64,000 nt of DNA from Pseudoduganella ginsengisoli (GTDB lineage Bacteria; Pseudomonadota; Gammaproteobacteria; Burkholderiales; Burkholderiaceae_D). Below the pieces are notes generated by a model, which had not been told where the DNA came from, did not search any database, and saw only the letters and a list, made by a program, of their open reading frames with translations. Location: contig NZ_WNLA01000017.1 of assembly GCF_009720865.1 (NCBI RefSeq), positions 95,602-159,601 of the forward strand, in the 5' to 3' direction. The position numbers and the translations under genes were made by a program. Shown piece by piece: positions 1-7,574 of the stretch. How positions within the stretch are numbered: position 1 is the stretch's first letter; each line of letters begins with the position of its first letter.

Positions 1-1
1 G

Positions 2-1090
2 TACCGCCTGCCGGGCGTGGACAGGGTCAAAGGCACGGTATTTGGCGTGCCGGCCGTTATGGCCGGCCAGTGGGGCAAGCAACTGGGCGTCATCGGGCTG
101 GCGCTGAAGCGCGAGCAGGGGCGCTGGGTGGTGGACCGCGGCCGCACGGTGGCGCAGGTGCGCAGCGTGACGGCGCAGACCGCACCGGACCCGGCGATTG
201 CCGCGCTCGTGCGTAACGAACATGCGGCAGCCATGCGCTACGTGCAGGCGCCGCTGGGGCGTACGGATTACCGCATGGCGACGTACTTTGCCGATATTGG
301 CGACGTCAGCGCCATTGAGCCCGTCAACCAGGCGCAGACGGCTTTTCTGGCCGCGCATGTGAAAACCAATCTGCCGCAGTATGCCGGGCTGCCTGTATTG
401 TCGATGTCCGCGCCATTTAAAAGCGGGATGGCGGGGCCGGGCGACTATACGGATGTGAAAGCAGGAAGCCTCGCGCTGAATAATGCGGCGGACCTGTACC
501 TGTACCCGAATGCGCTGCACGGCGTGAAAATCACGGGCAGCCAGTTGAGGGCGTGGCTGGAAAAAGCCGCGGAGCGGTTCAATACCATTGATCCGGCCCG
601 CAAAGATGAGCAGGAACTGGTCAACGAAGCGTTTGCCGGCTACAACTTCGACATGGTGACGGACAGCAGGCTGCAATACCGCATCGACGTCACGCAGCCG
701 CCGGGCCACCGTATCAAAGGGCTGGCTTACCAGGGCCGGCTGGTGGCGGACGAGATGCCATTCATCGTTGCCACCAACAGCTACCGCGCCAGCGGCGGCG
801 GCAATTTCCCTGGGCTCGATGGCAGCAAGACCATTTTCGCGTCACCCGACGCCAGCCGCGACGTGCTGATTGCCTACATCCGCCACGCGCAGGCGCTGAA
901 CCGTGCCGCCAATGGCAGCGCGCGCAGCTGGCGCTTCCAGCCGGTGCACGCCAGCGGGCCGGTGGTGATCCATTCGGCGCCGGGCATGCTGCAGGTGGCC
1001 CGTGATGCGGGCCTCGGCAATGTGCGGGAATTGCGGCCTGACGATGGCAAGGGCTATGCCGTCTATGCGGTAGACTTGGCCGTGGATTAA
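2..1090 (+). CDS. cpdB: 2',3'-cyclic-nucleotide 2'-phosphodiesterase/3'-nucleotidase, C-terminal part (5' end outside window)
   Basis: This is the carboxyl half of a periplasmic CpdB/UshA-type enzyme that hydrolyses 2',3'-cyclic nucleotides and 3'-nucleotides to scavenge phosphate and nucleosides. The reading frame is open to the first base of the window, so the N-terminal metallophosphatase domain lies upstream. What is present is the 5'-nucleotidase C-terminal domain. The stretch around SYRASGGGNFP near residue 255 is the adenine-binding signature typical of CpdB rather than UshA. About 360 codons remain, against roughly 650 for a full enzyme. The internal GTG at 17 is not a credible start. 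Family assignment is fairly secure. The exact substrate preference is inferred from the family. Confidence 0.85.
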   Translation, partial: YRLPGVDRVKGTVFGVPAVMAGQWGKQLGVIGLALKREQGRWVVDRGRTVAQVRSVTAQTAPDPAIAALVRNEHAAAMRYVQAPLGRTDYRMATYFADIGDVSAIEPVNQAQTAFLAAHVKTNLPQYAGLPVLSMSAPFKSGMAGPGDYTDVKAGSLALNNAADLYLYPNALHGVKITGSQLRAWLEKAAERFNTIDPARKDEQELVNEAFAGYNFDMVTDSRLQYRIDVTQPPGHRIKGLAYQGRLVADEMPFIVATNSYRASGGGNFPGLDGSKTIFASPDASRDVLIAYIRHAQALNRAANGSARSWRFQPVHASGPVVIHSAPGMLQVARDAGLGNVRELRPDDGKGYAVYAVDLAVD

Positions 1091-1177
1091 AGTGGTCTAT
1101 ATTTGGTATTAATTTTCTGGATGTGGCGGTGGCAGATCGGTGCTAAAATCCGGGCTCCTCAGAATTTGGCCACCCCG

Positions 1178-2158
1178 ATGACCTTACGCCACCTTGCCAT
1201 TGCCGTGCTGGGCGCAGCCTGCGCCAGCCAGGCGCCCGCCGCCGTACTGAACAGCATTGACTTCGGTGTGGCGTCCGGCTACAGCGCTTTTATTTACGGC
1301 AATGCCAGCAAGGTGACCGATATCGAGGGCCGGGTGGCGGTCGGCGGCAATTTGCAGGCCGACGCATACTCGTTTGGCTACCGTACGCCCTATGGCAACA
1401 CCGGTCCCAGCGTGGTCGTGGGCGGCAATCTTCAATTGGGCCATGGCGCAATTTATAACGGCCCCGCCGCCAAGGTGGACACGAATGCCAGCATCGGACC
1501 CGTCACGGAATATACGAAGCAGGCAGGATACGCCGTGTATGCGGGCGCCAACCAGTCCACGGTGACGTACCTGGATTTGCGCCAGGGTTCGACGGGCATT
1601 GATTTCAGCGCGGTAAAAAGCAGGATGCTGGACTTGAGTTCGTCGCTGGCGGCACTGGCCGCGAACGGGACCGTGACGCAGCAGGGTGAAAATACGCTGC
1701 TGAAGGGCGATGGCAAGTCGGATTTGCAGATTTTTAACTTGAATTCTGCGCAAGTAAAGAATCTGCAATTAACGGACGTGAAACCGGGGGCGCATGTCGT
1801 CATCAACGTGCTCAGTGGCGGGGCCGTGGAATTCTCGGGCGGGCAGAGCGGACTGGAAGCGCTGCGTGACCGGGTGTTGTTCAATGTGCTCAATGCCACG
1901 GCTGTCGACGTCAATACCTTCAGCTGGGGTTCGGTGCTGGCCAACAAGGCCGACGTCAAGGGCACGGGTCACCTGGAAGGCAATGTGATTGCCAGTTCGC
2001 TGTCCTCGGCGCTGGAAATCGGCTATGAAAGTTTCGCAGTGTACGAATTCCCGAACCAGCAGGGCGGCCAGGCGCCCGAACCGCCGGCGATTGCGCTGCT
2101 GGCGGCTGGCGCAGGCTTGATGGCTTGGCTGGCGCGCCGCAGGCGCAAGGCCAGGTAG
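1178..2158 (+). CDS. Choice-of-anchor A family protein with PEP-CTERM sorting signal
   Basis: A predicted exported surface or exopolysaccharide-associated protein of about 326 residues. An N-terminal signal peptide (MTLRHLAIAVLGAACASQ... cut near APAA) is followed by a choice-of-anchor A domain. That domain opens with FGVASGYSAFIYGNAS and contains repeated glycine-rich beta segments such as VAVGGNLQ and VVVGGNLQLG. The C-terminus carries PEPPAIALLAAGAGLMAWL followed by an Arg/Lys cluster, which is a PEP-CTERM signal recognised by exosortase in exopolysaccharide-producing Gram-negative bacteria. The start at ATG 1178 was chosen because it begins the signal peptide; the frame is open further upstream to 1103. 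No exosortase gene is visible in the window. Function beyond surface attachment is unknown. Confidence 0.8.
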   Translation: MTLRHLAIAVLGAACASQAPAAVLNSIDFGVASGYSAFIYGNASKVTDIEGRVAVGGNLQADAYSFGYRTPYGNTGPSVVVGGNLQLGHGAIYNGPAAKVDTNASIGPVTEYTKQAGYAVYAGANQSTVTYLDLRQGSTGIDFSAVKSRMLDLSSSLAALAANGTVTQQGENTLLKGDGKSDLQIFNLNSAQVKNLQLTDVKPGAHVVINVLSGGAVEFSGGQSGLEALRDRVLFNVLNATAVDVNTFSWGSVLANKADVKGTGHLEGNVIASSLSSALEIGYESFAVYEFPNQQGGQAPEPPAIALLAAGAGLMAWLARRRRKAR

Positions 2159-2235
2159 AGGCAGCCAGGGCTGCGCAAGGAAGCGCAGCTTTATTAATCA
2201 TCTATTTGCAATTAACGAACAGTGGATTGCGAGCC

Positions 2236-2271
2236 TGCCAGCAGGCGCCGCTTGCGGCGCGAGGGCTGGCA
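2236..2271. terminator. Nested hairpin between convergent genes
   Basis: Two nested perfect 7-base inverted repeats: TGCCAGC (2236-2242) with GCTGGCA (2265-2271) outside, and GCGCCGC (2245-2251) with GCGGCGC (2254-2260) inside. It lies between the PEP-CTERM gene and the convergent DUF2288 gene, so it could stop transcription from both sides. No U-tract follows on either strand, so termination is inferred. Confidence 0.45.
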
Positions 2272-2338
2272 AAGTGCAGGCGGCAGTTTTTCCCAGGCTG
2301 CGGCGCGGACAGGGGGCTCGGCCACCCCGCCTGCCTGA

Positions 2339-2668
2339 TCAGTGGCGTGCGCCTTTTTGCTGCTGCACCAGGATGAAGGGGCTGACCACGCTGGCCCACA
2401 GGACAGCGTCGGTTTCCGTCCAGCGGCGCGCCTGTTCATCGGATACTTTGGCCACCTGGCCGGCTGCCATCCACGCTGTCACGCTGGTTTTATCGTCATG
2501 CGCAATGCGCACCGCCACGTCAATCAGGTCGAGTTCATCGGCGACCCAGATCACGGTGCCGGACGCGAAGTGTTTGATCAGTTCAGACCATGCCACACGC
2601 GCAGTTTCGCGGTTGACCTTGGTGTGAAGTTCGATGTCTTTTTCAGGTTTCATTTGCATGGGCGACAT
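2339..2668 (-). CDS. DUF2288 family protein
   Basis: A small cytoplasmic protein of about 109 residues matching the DUF2288 family by its pattern: VARxAWSELIKHFASGTVIWVADELDLIDVA, then a middle section on an acidic helix and WMAAGQVAKV, then LWASVVSPFILVQ. The family is widespread in Proteobacteria and cyanobacteria and has no established function. I took the ATG at 2668 (MSPMQMKPEKD) because an AGGA lies about ten bases upstream; ATGs at 2659 and 2653 are alternatives. It is divergent from the downstream DUF4440-like gene, and the two share a short intergenic promoter region. Confidence 0.75.
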   Translation of the reverse strand: MSPMQMKPEKDIELHTKVNRETARVAWSELIKHFASGTVIWVADELDLIDVAVRIAHDDKTSVTAWMAAGQVAKVSDEQARRWTETDAVLWASVVSPFILVQQQKGARH

Positions 2669-2760
2669 GATACCCGATCCTGCCGCCGCAGAGCCACTTG
2701 CCGGGTGCATGGCGCCGCGCGTAGTATGGCGTTTCCTGTAACTCATCAAATGGAGACGCA

Positions 2761-3210
2761 ATGCGCTATTCCCTCGTTGCCGCTGGCGCTGCACTGGCTG
2801 TTGCCCTGACCGGCGTACAAGCGGCGCCGGCCAATGCCGAGTTAAAGCAACAGGTGGCCGATACGGAGCGCGCCTTTGCCGCCACCATGCAAGCGCGCGA
2901 CCTGGCCGCGTTCACGTCATTCCTGTCGGAAGAGACCATTTTCTATTCCGGGCCCGTGCCGTTGCGCGGCCCGGCCCAGGTGACGCAATTCTGGAAGAAA
3001 TTCTACGACGGCAAGGATGCGCCATTTTCATGGGAGCCCGATCAGGTAGAAGTGATTGATTCCGGCGTATTGGCTCACTCATCGGGCCCGGTGTACGATC
3101 CCAAGGGCAAATTGATTGGCCGTTTCAATTCCGTATGGCGCCAGGAAGCGCCGGGCAAGTGGCGCATTGTGTTCGATAAGGGACAGGAAGTCTGCGACTG
3201 TAAAAAGTAG
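2761..3210 (+). CDS. Secreted SnoaL/DUF4440-like (NTF2-fold) protein
   Basis: A 149-residue protein with a clear signal peptide (cleavage near VQAAPANA). It is followed by a single NTF2-like cone domain of the DUF4440/SnoaL type: an N-terminal helix with ERAFAATMQARDLAAFTSFLSE, a central strand with FYSGPVPLRGPAQV and the paired WKKFYDG segment, and a final VWRQEAPGKWRIVFDKG. Members of this fold bind small hydrophobic ligands or act as isomerases and dehydratases, but no catalytic set can be named here. A C-terminal CDC motif could bind metal or form a disulphide. It ends one base into the next reading frame. The real role is unknown. Confidence 0.7.
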   Translation: MRYSLVAAGAALAVALTGVQAAPANAELKQQVADTERAFAATMQARDLAAFTSFLSEETIFYSGPVPLRGPAQVTQFWKKFYDGKDAPFSWEPDQVEVIDSGVLAHSSGPVYDPKGKLIGRFNSVWRQEAPGKWRIVFDKGQEVCDCKK

Positions 3211-3281
3211 TGCGTGCGGGTCCGCACAGAAAACAAGCGGACGCGAGTGCACCATGGCTGCATCAACAGGAGGAGGCAGCC

Positions 3282-3683
3282 ATGGACCGTTATACCGCCA
3301 CCCGTCTCGTGTTGCGCATTTGCGTACTGGCATTTTCGATCGGCCCGGCAGCGGGCCAGGTACAAGTAGGGGAATTGATGGTCACGCCTGAAGCGGATGG
3401 CGTGACCGTTACGCTGGCCCGGGACCAGCCCGAGCCTGCGCTGGCGATGCTGGAGAGTCCCGCGCCGCAGCCATACCGGCCTGCCATTACCCGCATCAGG
3501 CTGAACGATGGCGAATTGCCGGGCGCCGCGATGATGCAGCCCAGCACCAGGCCGTTGCCGCCCATGCCGGCGCCCCGTACGCATGAAATGGAACGCGACG
3601 TACTGACGTTAAAAGCCGCCCACGCAGCCATGCTGCTGGACGACCAGCAGCACATGCGCAGCAAGCTGGCATCGCTGCGCTGA
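3282..3683 (+). CDS. Hypothetical exported protein
   Basis: An unrecognised protein of 133 residues. The ATG at 3282 is preceded by a strong AGGAGG about ten bases upstream, which decides the start over the longer frame from 3210. A hydrophobic N-terminus (RLVLRICVLAFSIGPAAG) looks like a signal peptide. A proline-rich middle (PLPPMPAPR) precedes a short C-terminal helix rich in Ala, Leu and charged residues (LKAAHAAMLLDDQQHMRSKLASLR). It lies just after the DUF4440-like gene and before the two-component genes. No function can be inferred. Confidence 0.6.
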   Translation: MDRYTATRLVLRICVLAFSIGPAAGQVQVGELMVTPEADGVTVTLARDQPEPALAMLESPAPQPYRPAITRIRLNDGELPGAAMMQPSTRPLPPMPAPRTHEMERDVLTLKAAHAAMLLDDQQHMRSKLASLR

Positions 3684-3686
3684 GTT

Positions 3687-3735
3687 TCAGCCCTGAGATT
3701 CAGCGCTGACCCGCAGCCTTTAGGTATTCTTCAGG
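3687..3735 (+). promoter_or_regulatory. Possible response-regulator binding sites upstream of the two-component operon
   Basis: Two 10-base palindromes with a 13-base period, TCAGCCCTGA (3687-3696) and TCAGCGCTGA (3700-3709), are followed by a direct repeat TTTAGG-N5-TTCAGG (3719-3724 and 3730-3735). Hexamers 11 bases apart are the usual layout of OmpR/PhoB-class operators (PmrA and QseB sites look similar). The site lies just upstream of the regulator start at 3758, so autoregulation is plausible but unproven. Confidence 0.35.
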
Positions 3736-3757
3736 TCGCCGTGCTTTAATAGCGGCG

Positions 3758-4423
3758 ATGAAGATACTGCTGATTGAAGACGACCTGGACCTGGGCAATG
3801 GCGTACGCATTGCGCTGGCGAACCAGGGCATGGATGCGGTCTGGGTGCGTACGCTTGATGATGCCCGCCGCCACCTCGAGACAGGCGGCTGCGATCTGGT
3901 GCTGCTGGACCTTGGCCTGCCCGATGGCGATGGCCTGACACTGCTGTCTTACATACGCCGTGTGCGGCAGGGTATGCCGGTGCTGATCCTGTCAGCGCGC
4001 GATGCGCTCAGCGACCGCCTGCGCGGCCTCGACAGCGGCGCCGATGACTACCTCGTCAAACCATTCGAACTGGCGGAATTGCTGTCCCGCGTGCGGGCGC
4101 TGGCGCGGCGCAGCTTTGGTTTCGATGGCGAAGCGCTGGCGGTCCGTGGCCTGGCGCTGCATGCGCCCACGCGGCGCGTGTCCGTGCAGGGAGCGGCGGT
4201 GGAGCTGACGGCCAGCGAATATGAATTGCTCAAAATGCTGATGATGCGGGCGGGCCGCGTGGTGACGCGGCGCAGCCTGGAAGAGCAGGCGCTGCCTGGC
4301 TCGCAGTCGGGCAGCAATACGCTGGACGTGCACATGGCGAATTTGCGCCGCAAGATAGGCGATGGCTACGTGCGTACCGTGCGCGGTGTCGGCTATGTCA
4401 TAGACCAGCCGGGGAGCGAATGA
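3758..4423 (+). CDS. OmpR/PhoB-family response regulator (QseB/TctD-like)
   Basis: A two-component response regulator of 221 residues. The receiver domain (about 1-115) has the acidic pair in LLIEDDLDLG, the phosphorylated Asp at residue 51 in VLLDLGLPDGDG and the conserved Lys in YLVKPFE. The C-terminal winged-helix DNA-binding domain (about 128-218) ends with NTLDVHMANLRRKIG and VRTVRGVGYVID, typical of the OmpR class. The start codon has no good Shine-Dalgarno sequence. It overlaps the histidine kinase gene by an ATGA, so the pair is translationally coupled. The closest general type is QseB/PmrA/TctD; the signal and targets are unknown. Confidence 0.9.
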   Translation: MKILLIEDDLDLGNGVRIALANQGMDAVWVRTLDDARRHLETGGCDLVLLDLGLPDGDGLTLLSYIRRVRQGMPVLILSARDALSDRLRGLDSGADDYLVKPFELAELLSRVRALARRSFGFDGEALAVRGLALHAPTRRVSVQGAAVELTASEYELLKMLMMRAGRVVTRRSLEEQALPGSQSGSNTLDVHMANLRRKIGDGYVRTVRGVGYVIDQPGSE

Positions 4424-5862
4424 TGCAGGCTGCAGTCCAGGCGCCCCACGCATCCTGGCTGTCGCTCGCGTGGCGCGCGCTGACGGAGCCCAGTCTCGTG
4501 CGCCGCCTGCTGGTTGCGCAAATGGGTTTGCTGGCATTGCTGTGGACCGGCGTCTTTATTTATGCGGCCACGGAAAATGGCACCGATACGCCGGTTTTAA
4601 AAGAAACCAGCGTGTACCACGCGATTGCCACGGTCGCCGACCATTTGGCGGACTCCCCGGCGCGCCAGTATCACAGCCTGGCGGCGCTGGACCGGGCCAT
4701 ACACCAGCGTTATGCGGAAGCGGAAGGCGTATCGGAACTGGCGCCTGGTTTGCTGGTATTGCAGCGCAGCGCCGTGGTTTACCGTTCTCCGCATTTGCCG
4801 CAGGGCGCTGAAGCGGAAAGCTTCGTTGCCAATGCCGCCAGCGACGCCGTGCGCGACTATGATGACGGGCGCCTGAAGTGGCGTGTGCGGGTGGTGGCCG
4901 ACGTCACGGGCGCCCGCGTCGCCATGTTTGTGCCGCGCGGCGGCTGGCATATGTTTATCACGCTGGCGTCGCATGGCTATTACCTGGCGCCGATGGTGAT
5001 TTCCCTGCCATTCCTGCTGTTGCCTGCGTGGCTGTCGATCCGCCTTGCGCTGCGGCCGTGGCGGCAAGTGGCGCAGGAAGTCGCGTCGCGCGGACCGCAA
5101 GACCTGGCGCCATTGTCTTACCGTGGCCAGCACCAGGAATTGGCCGCCATGGTTGACAGTATCGACGCGCTGATGGCGCGGGTAGCGGAAGCCAGCGCCC
5201 GCGAGCGCAGCTTTATTGCCGATGCGGCCCACGAATTGCGCACGCCGCTGGCAGCCATGCGCGTCAACGTGGAAGCGCTGCACGGACAGACGTGGGAATG
5301 GCGCCAGCGCGAACTGCTGGAAGGGATTATCAGCAGCGGCAACCGGGCGGCGCGTCTGGTGTCGCAATTGCTGGTGCTGATGCGCAGCGATGCTGCGGCC
5401 AGCCGGATCGATGCCGGTGCGCGGGTGCAGCTCGATGAGCTGCTGCAAGACCGGCTGGCCGTGCTATCCGGGCTGGCCGCGTCGCGTGGTGTGGAGCTGG
5501 AGTTGCAGGCGGCAGCCGGCGTGGCCATCGATGGCTGGCGCGAAAGCCTTGTATCGCTGGCGGACAACCTGGTCGACAACGCCATCAAATACAGCCCGCA
5601 TGGCGGCGTCGTGCGGGTGGGGTTATGGCATGTGCAAGGCTGGGCCGTACTGTCGGTGGAAGACCAGGGGCCGGGCATTGCGCCGGAATTGCGGTCGCGG
5701 GTATTTGACCGTTTTTACCGGGCGCCTAAGCAGACGCAGGGCGGCAGCGGCCTGGGCCTGGCCATAGCGCTGGCCGCGGCCCGGCTGCATGGCGGCCGGA
5801 TTGAATTGCTCGATGGCGAGCAGGGCGGGTTGAAAGTCAACGTGTGGTTGCCTGCCCCGTGA
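4420..5862 (+). CDS. Two-component sensor histidine kinase (QseC/TctE-like)
   Basis: The membrane sensor kinase partner of the preceding regulator, 480 residues. A first membrane segment (about 30-52) and a second (about 180-205, MVISLPFLLLPAWLSIRLAL) enclose a periplasmic sensor region of about 130 residues, followed by HAMP-like sequence. The dimerisation domain contains the phospho-acceptor His in ADAAHELRTPLAAMRV. The ATPase domain shows the N box (DNLVDNAIKYSP), G1 (VEDQGPGIAP) and G2 (GGSGLGLAIALA). It begins inside the regulator's stop codon. The stimulus is unknown; the architecture fits the QseC/TctE group that senses small molecules or metal ions. Confidence 0.9.
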   Translation: MMQAAVQAPHASWLSLAWRALTEPSLVRRLLVAQMGLLALLWTGVFIYAATENGTDTPVLKETSVYHAIATVADHLADSPARQYHSLAALDRAIHQRYAEAEGVSELAPGLLVLQRSAVVYRSPHLPQGAEAESFVANAASDAVRDYDDGRLKWRVRVVADVTGARVAMFVPRGGWHMFITLASHGYYLAPMVISLPFLLLPAWLSIRLALRPWRQVAQEVASRGPQDLAPLSYRGQHQELAAMVDSIDALMARVAEASARERSFIADAAHELRTPLAAMRVNVEALHGQTWEWRQRELLEGIISSGNRAARLVSQLLVLMRSDAAASRIDAGARVQLDELLQDRLAVLSGLAASRGVELELQAAAGVAIDGWRESLVSLADNLVDNAIKYSPHGGVVRVGLWHVQGWAVLSVEDQGPGIAPELRSRVFDRFYRAPKQTQGGSGLGLAIALAAARLHGGRIELLDGEQGGLKVNVWLPAP

Positions 5863-5895
5863 CGGGCACGGAGCGATAACGCGGGCAGCAAACTG

Positions 5896-6660
5896 TCAGC
5901 GCTTGATGCGCGAATTGAGCTTGTCGATTTGCCGTGCCAACTCTTCCTGCATCATGGGCGACAAATTCAAAAACTGGCAGCCAATCTGCACCTGTTCACC
6001 CAGCAGGAATGAGCGGTAGGTACGGGCCAGCCTGATTTCCAGGTCGGCAATGATGACAGTGTCTTCGCCCAGCTCGATGCGCACCCGGTTTAATTTGCGC
6101 CCCACGTGCAAGCCTTGCGCATCGCGCGGCGCGCAGCGCATGCCCACGCCGCCCAGCGAAAAGTCATACAGCTGCAATTCGTGCGGCTTGCCATTCATGA
6201 CAAACGACGCCGTGAAATACACGCCCAGTGGCGTTTCCAAGCGCGCCGATGAACGGCGGTTCAGCACCAGGCATTTTTCCGGGAATTCCAGCGGAATCAA
6301 GTGCGGCTGTTCCGGCTGCGCAGTCCACGCTTCATGCGACAGCTTGAATTGCAGTTTGGCGCTGCGCAGCCACGTGACGAACGTGGCTTCGCCCGGCGGG
6401 ATTTGCATGCCTTCGTTCAGTTCCAGCACGAAATGCGGCAGCTCTGGGTCGACTGACAAGATGCGGCCCAGCAGCACGTCAGTAGTCGATGAGGGATAAA
6501 TCGTAATGCCGTCGCCGTTTTCCGCCAATATCGTCAGCGAGTCGCCGATATCGTCCGGGTCCGTCATTTCGTGCGGCTTGGCGCCAGCGGCAATCGGCTC
6601 CACGGAGTCTTGCGGCCGTGGCGGGCCTTTGCGCATGTCATTAGGAATGGGATCGTTCAC
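5896..6660 (-). CDS. Flagellar brake protein, YcgR-like, with PilZ domain
   Basis: A cyclic-di-GMP-binding protein of 254 residues that probably slows flagellar rotation or alters motility when c-di-GMP is high. An N-terminal YcgR-type domain (about 40-135) precedes a PilZ domain whose c-di-GMP motifs are visible: RRSSAR near residue 137 and DFSLGGVGM near 167. The start is a GTG at 6660 with AAGG close upstream; the first Met in frame is eight codons later. The gene is monocistronic and lies upstream of no other flagellar gene in the window. The PilZ assignment is firm; the motor-brake role follows from the family. Confidence 0.85.
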   Translation of the reverse strand: MNDPIPNDMRKGPPRPQDSVEPIAAGAKPHEMTDPDDIGDSLTILAENGDGITIYPSSTTDVLLGRILSVDPELPHFVLELNEGMQIPPGEATFVTWLRSAKLQFKLSHEAWTAQPEQPHLIPLEFPEKCLVLNRRSSARLETPLGVYFTASFVMNGKPHELQLYDFSLGGVGMRCAPRDAQGLHVGRKLNRVRIELGEDTVIIADLEIRLARTYRSFLLGEQVQIGCQFLNLSPMMQEELARQIDKLNSRIKR

Positions 6661-6666
6661 AACCTT

Positions 6667-6691
6667 GGGTCTCGCTTAAGGGTCTCACTTA
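6667..6691. repeat. 12-base direct repeat upstream of the PilZ gene
   Basis: GGGTCTCGCTTA (6667-6678) and GGGTCTCACTTA (6680-6691) form a direct repeat with one mismatch and a 13-base period, immediately upstream of the GTG start of the flagellar brake gene. It may be an operator or a leader RNA element; no known consensus was recognised. Confidence 0.4.
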
Positions 6692-6804
6692 TTGGTCGCG
6701 GTATCTCTTTGATAGGGAACGGATTTTCACCCTAGTTTAAACATTAGTCCAGCGTTTCGCTTGCCAAACAGAAAGTAAATATACGTGCCTCGGACAAAGT
6801 GTGG

Positions 6805-7569
6805 TTAAAAGTGTTCGTCAGGCAGCAAATAGCGCCACTTACCCTCGGGTAAGTTGCCCAAACGGACTTTGCCAATACGCACCCGTTTCAAGCCAATCAC
6901 TTTCAACCCGACCATTTCGCACATACGGCGGATTTGCCGCTTCTTGCCCTCGCGCAAGGTGAAGCTTAATTGGTCGTCATTTTGCCAAACCACTTTGGCA
7001 GGCAGCAGGGGCTTTCCATCCATCCACAGCCCATGGTTGAGCTTGCGCAAATCAGCCTCAGGCAGTTTGCCACCTTTCAGGTACTGTACGCGCACCAGAT
7101 ATTCCTTGTCGACGTCCGTGTTTTCGCCAATCAACTTCTTCGCCACACGGCCGTCTTGCGTCAATACCAGCAAGCCGACGGAATCAATGTCCAGGCGCCC
7201 GGCAGGGACGAGGCTGCGCAGCTGGGTAGGGTGGAAGCGCTCCGTCGAGCGGTCTTCTTCCCAGCGGTTTTCCGGCTTGATCAGCGCGACCGCCGGCTTG
7301 TAGCCATCTTCAGCCTGGCCGCTGACGAAGCCCACTGGCTTGTTGATGAGGATGGTGACGCGTTTCGATTGCTCGGCAGCGGCCTGGCGTTCCACTGTCA
7401 CGCGCTGGCTCGGGTGCACCTTCGTGCCCAGCTCACTGACGACTTTGCCGTCCACGCGGACCCAGCCTTTGGCGATCCATTCATCCGCTTCGCGGCGCGA
7501 GCACAGGCCCAGTTCGGACATGCGTTTGGAGAGACGCAGCATCTCGTCTTTTTTTGATTCTTCTGACAT
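6805..7569 (-). CDS. 23S rRNA pseudouridine synthase (RsuA/RluB/RluF family)
   Basis: A 254-residue enzyme that isomerises a specific uridine in rRNA. An N-terminal S4 RNA-binding domain (RLSKRMSELGLCSRREADEWIAKG) is followed by the synthase domain with the catalytic Asp in PAGRLDIDSVGLLVLTQDG. The basic C-terminal segment EGKKRQIRRMCEMVGLKV is also typical of the RsuA-RluB-RluE-RluF subfamily. Sequence pattern and length resemble RluF more than RluB, but I do not assign the exact target uridine. It lies just five bases downstream of glnD and probably shares its transcript. Confidence 0.85.
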   Translation of the reverse strand: MSEESKKDEMLRLSKRMSELGLCSRREADEWIAKGWVRVDGKVVSELGTKVHPSQRVTVERQAAAEQSKRVTILINKPVGFVSGQAEDGYKPAVALIKPENRWEEDRSTERFHPTQLRSLVPAGRLDIDSVGLLVLTQDGRVAKKLIGENTDVDKEYLVRVQYLKGGKLPEADLRKLNHGLWMDGKPLLPAKVVWQNDDQLSFTLREGKKRQIRRMCEMVGLKVIGLKRVRIGKVRLGNLPEGKWRYLLPDEHF

Positions 7570-7574
7570 CGTAT

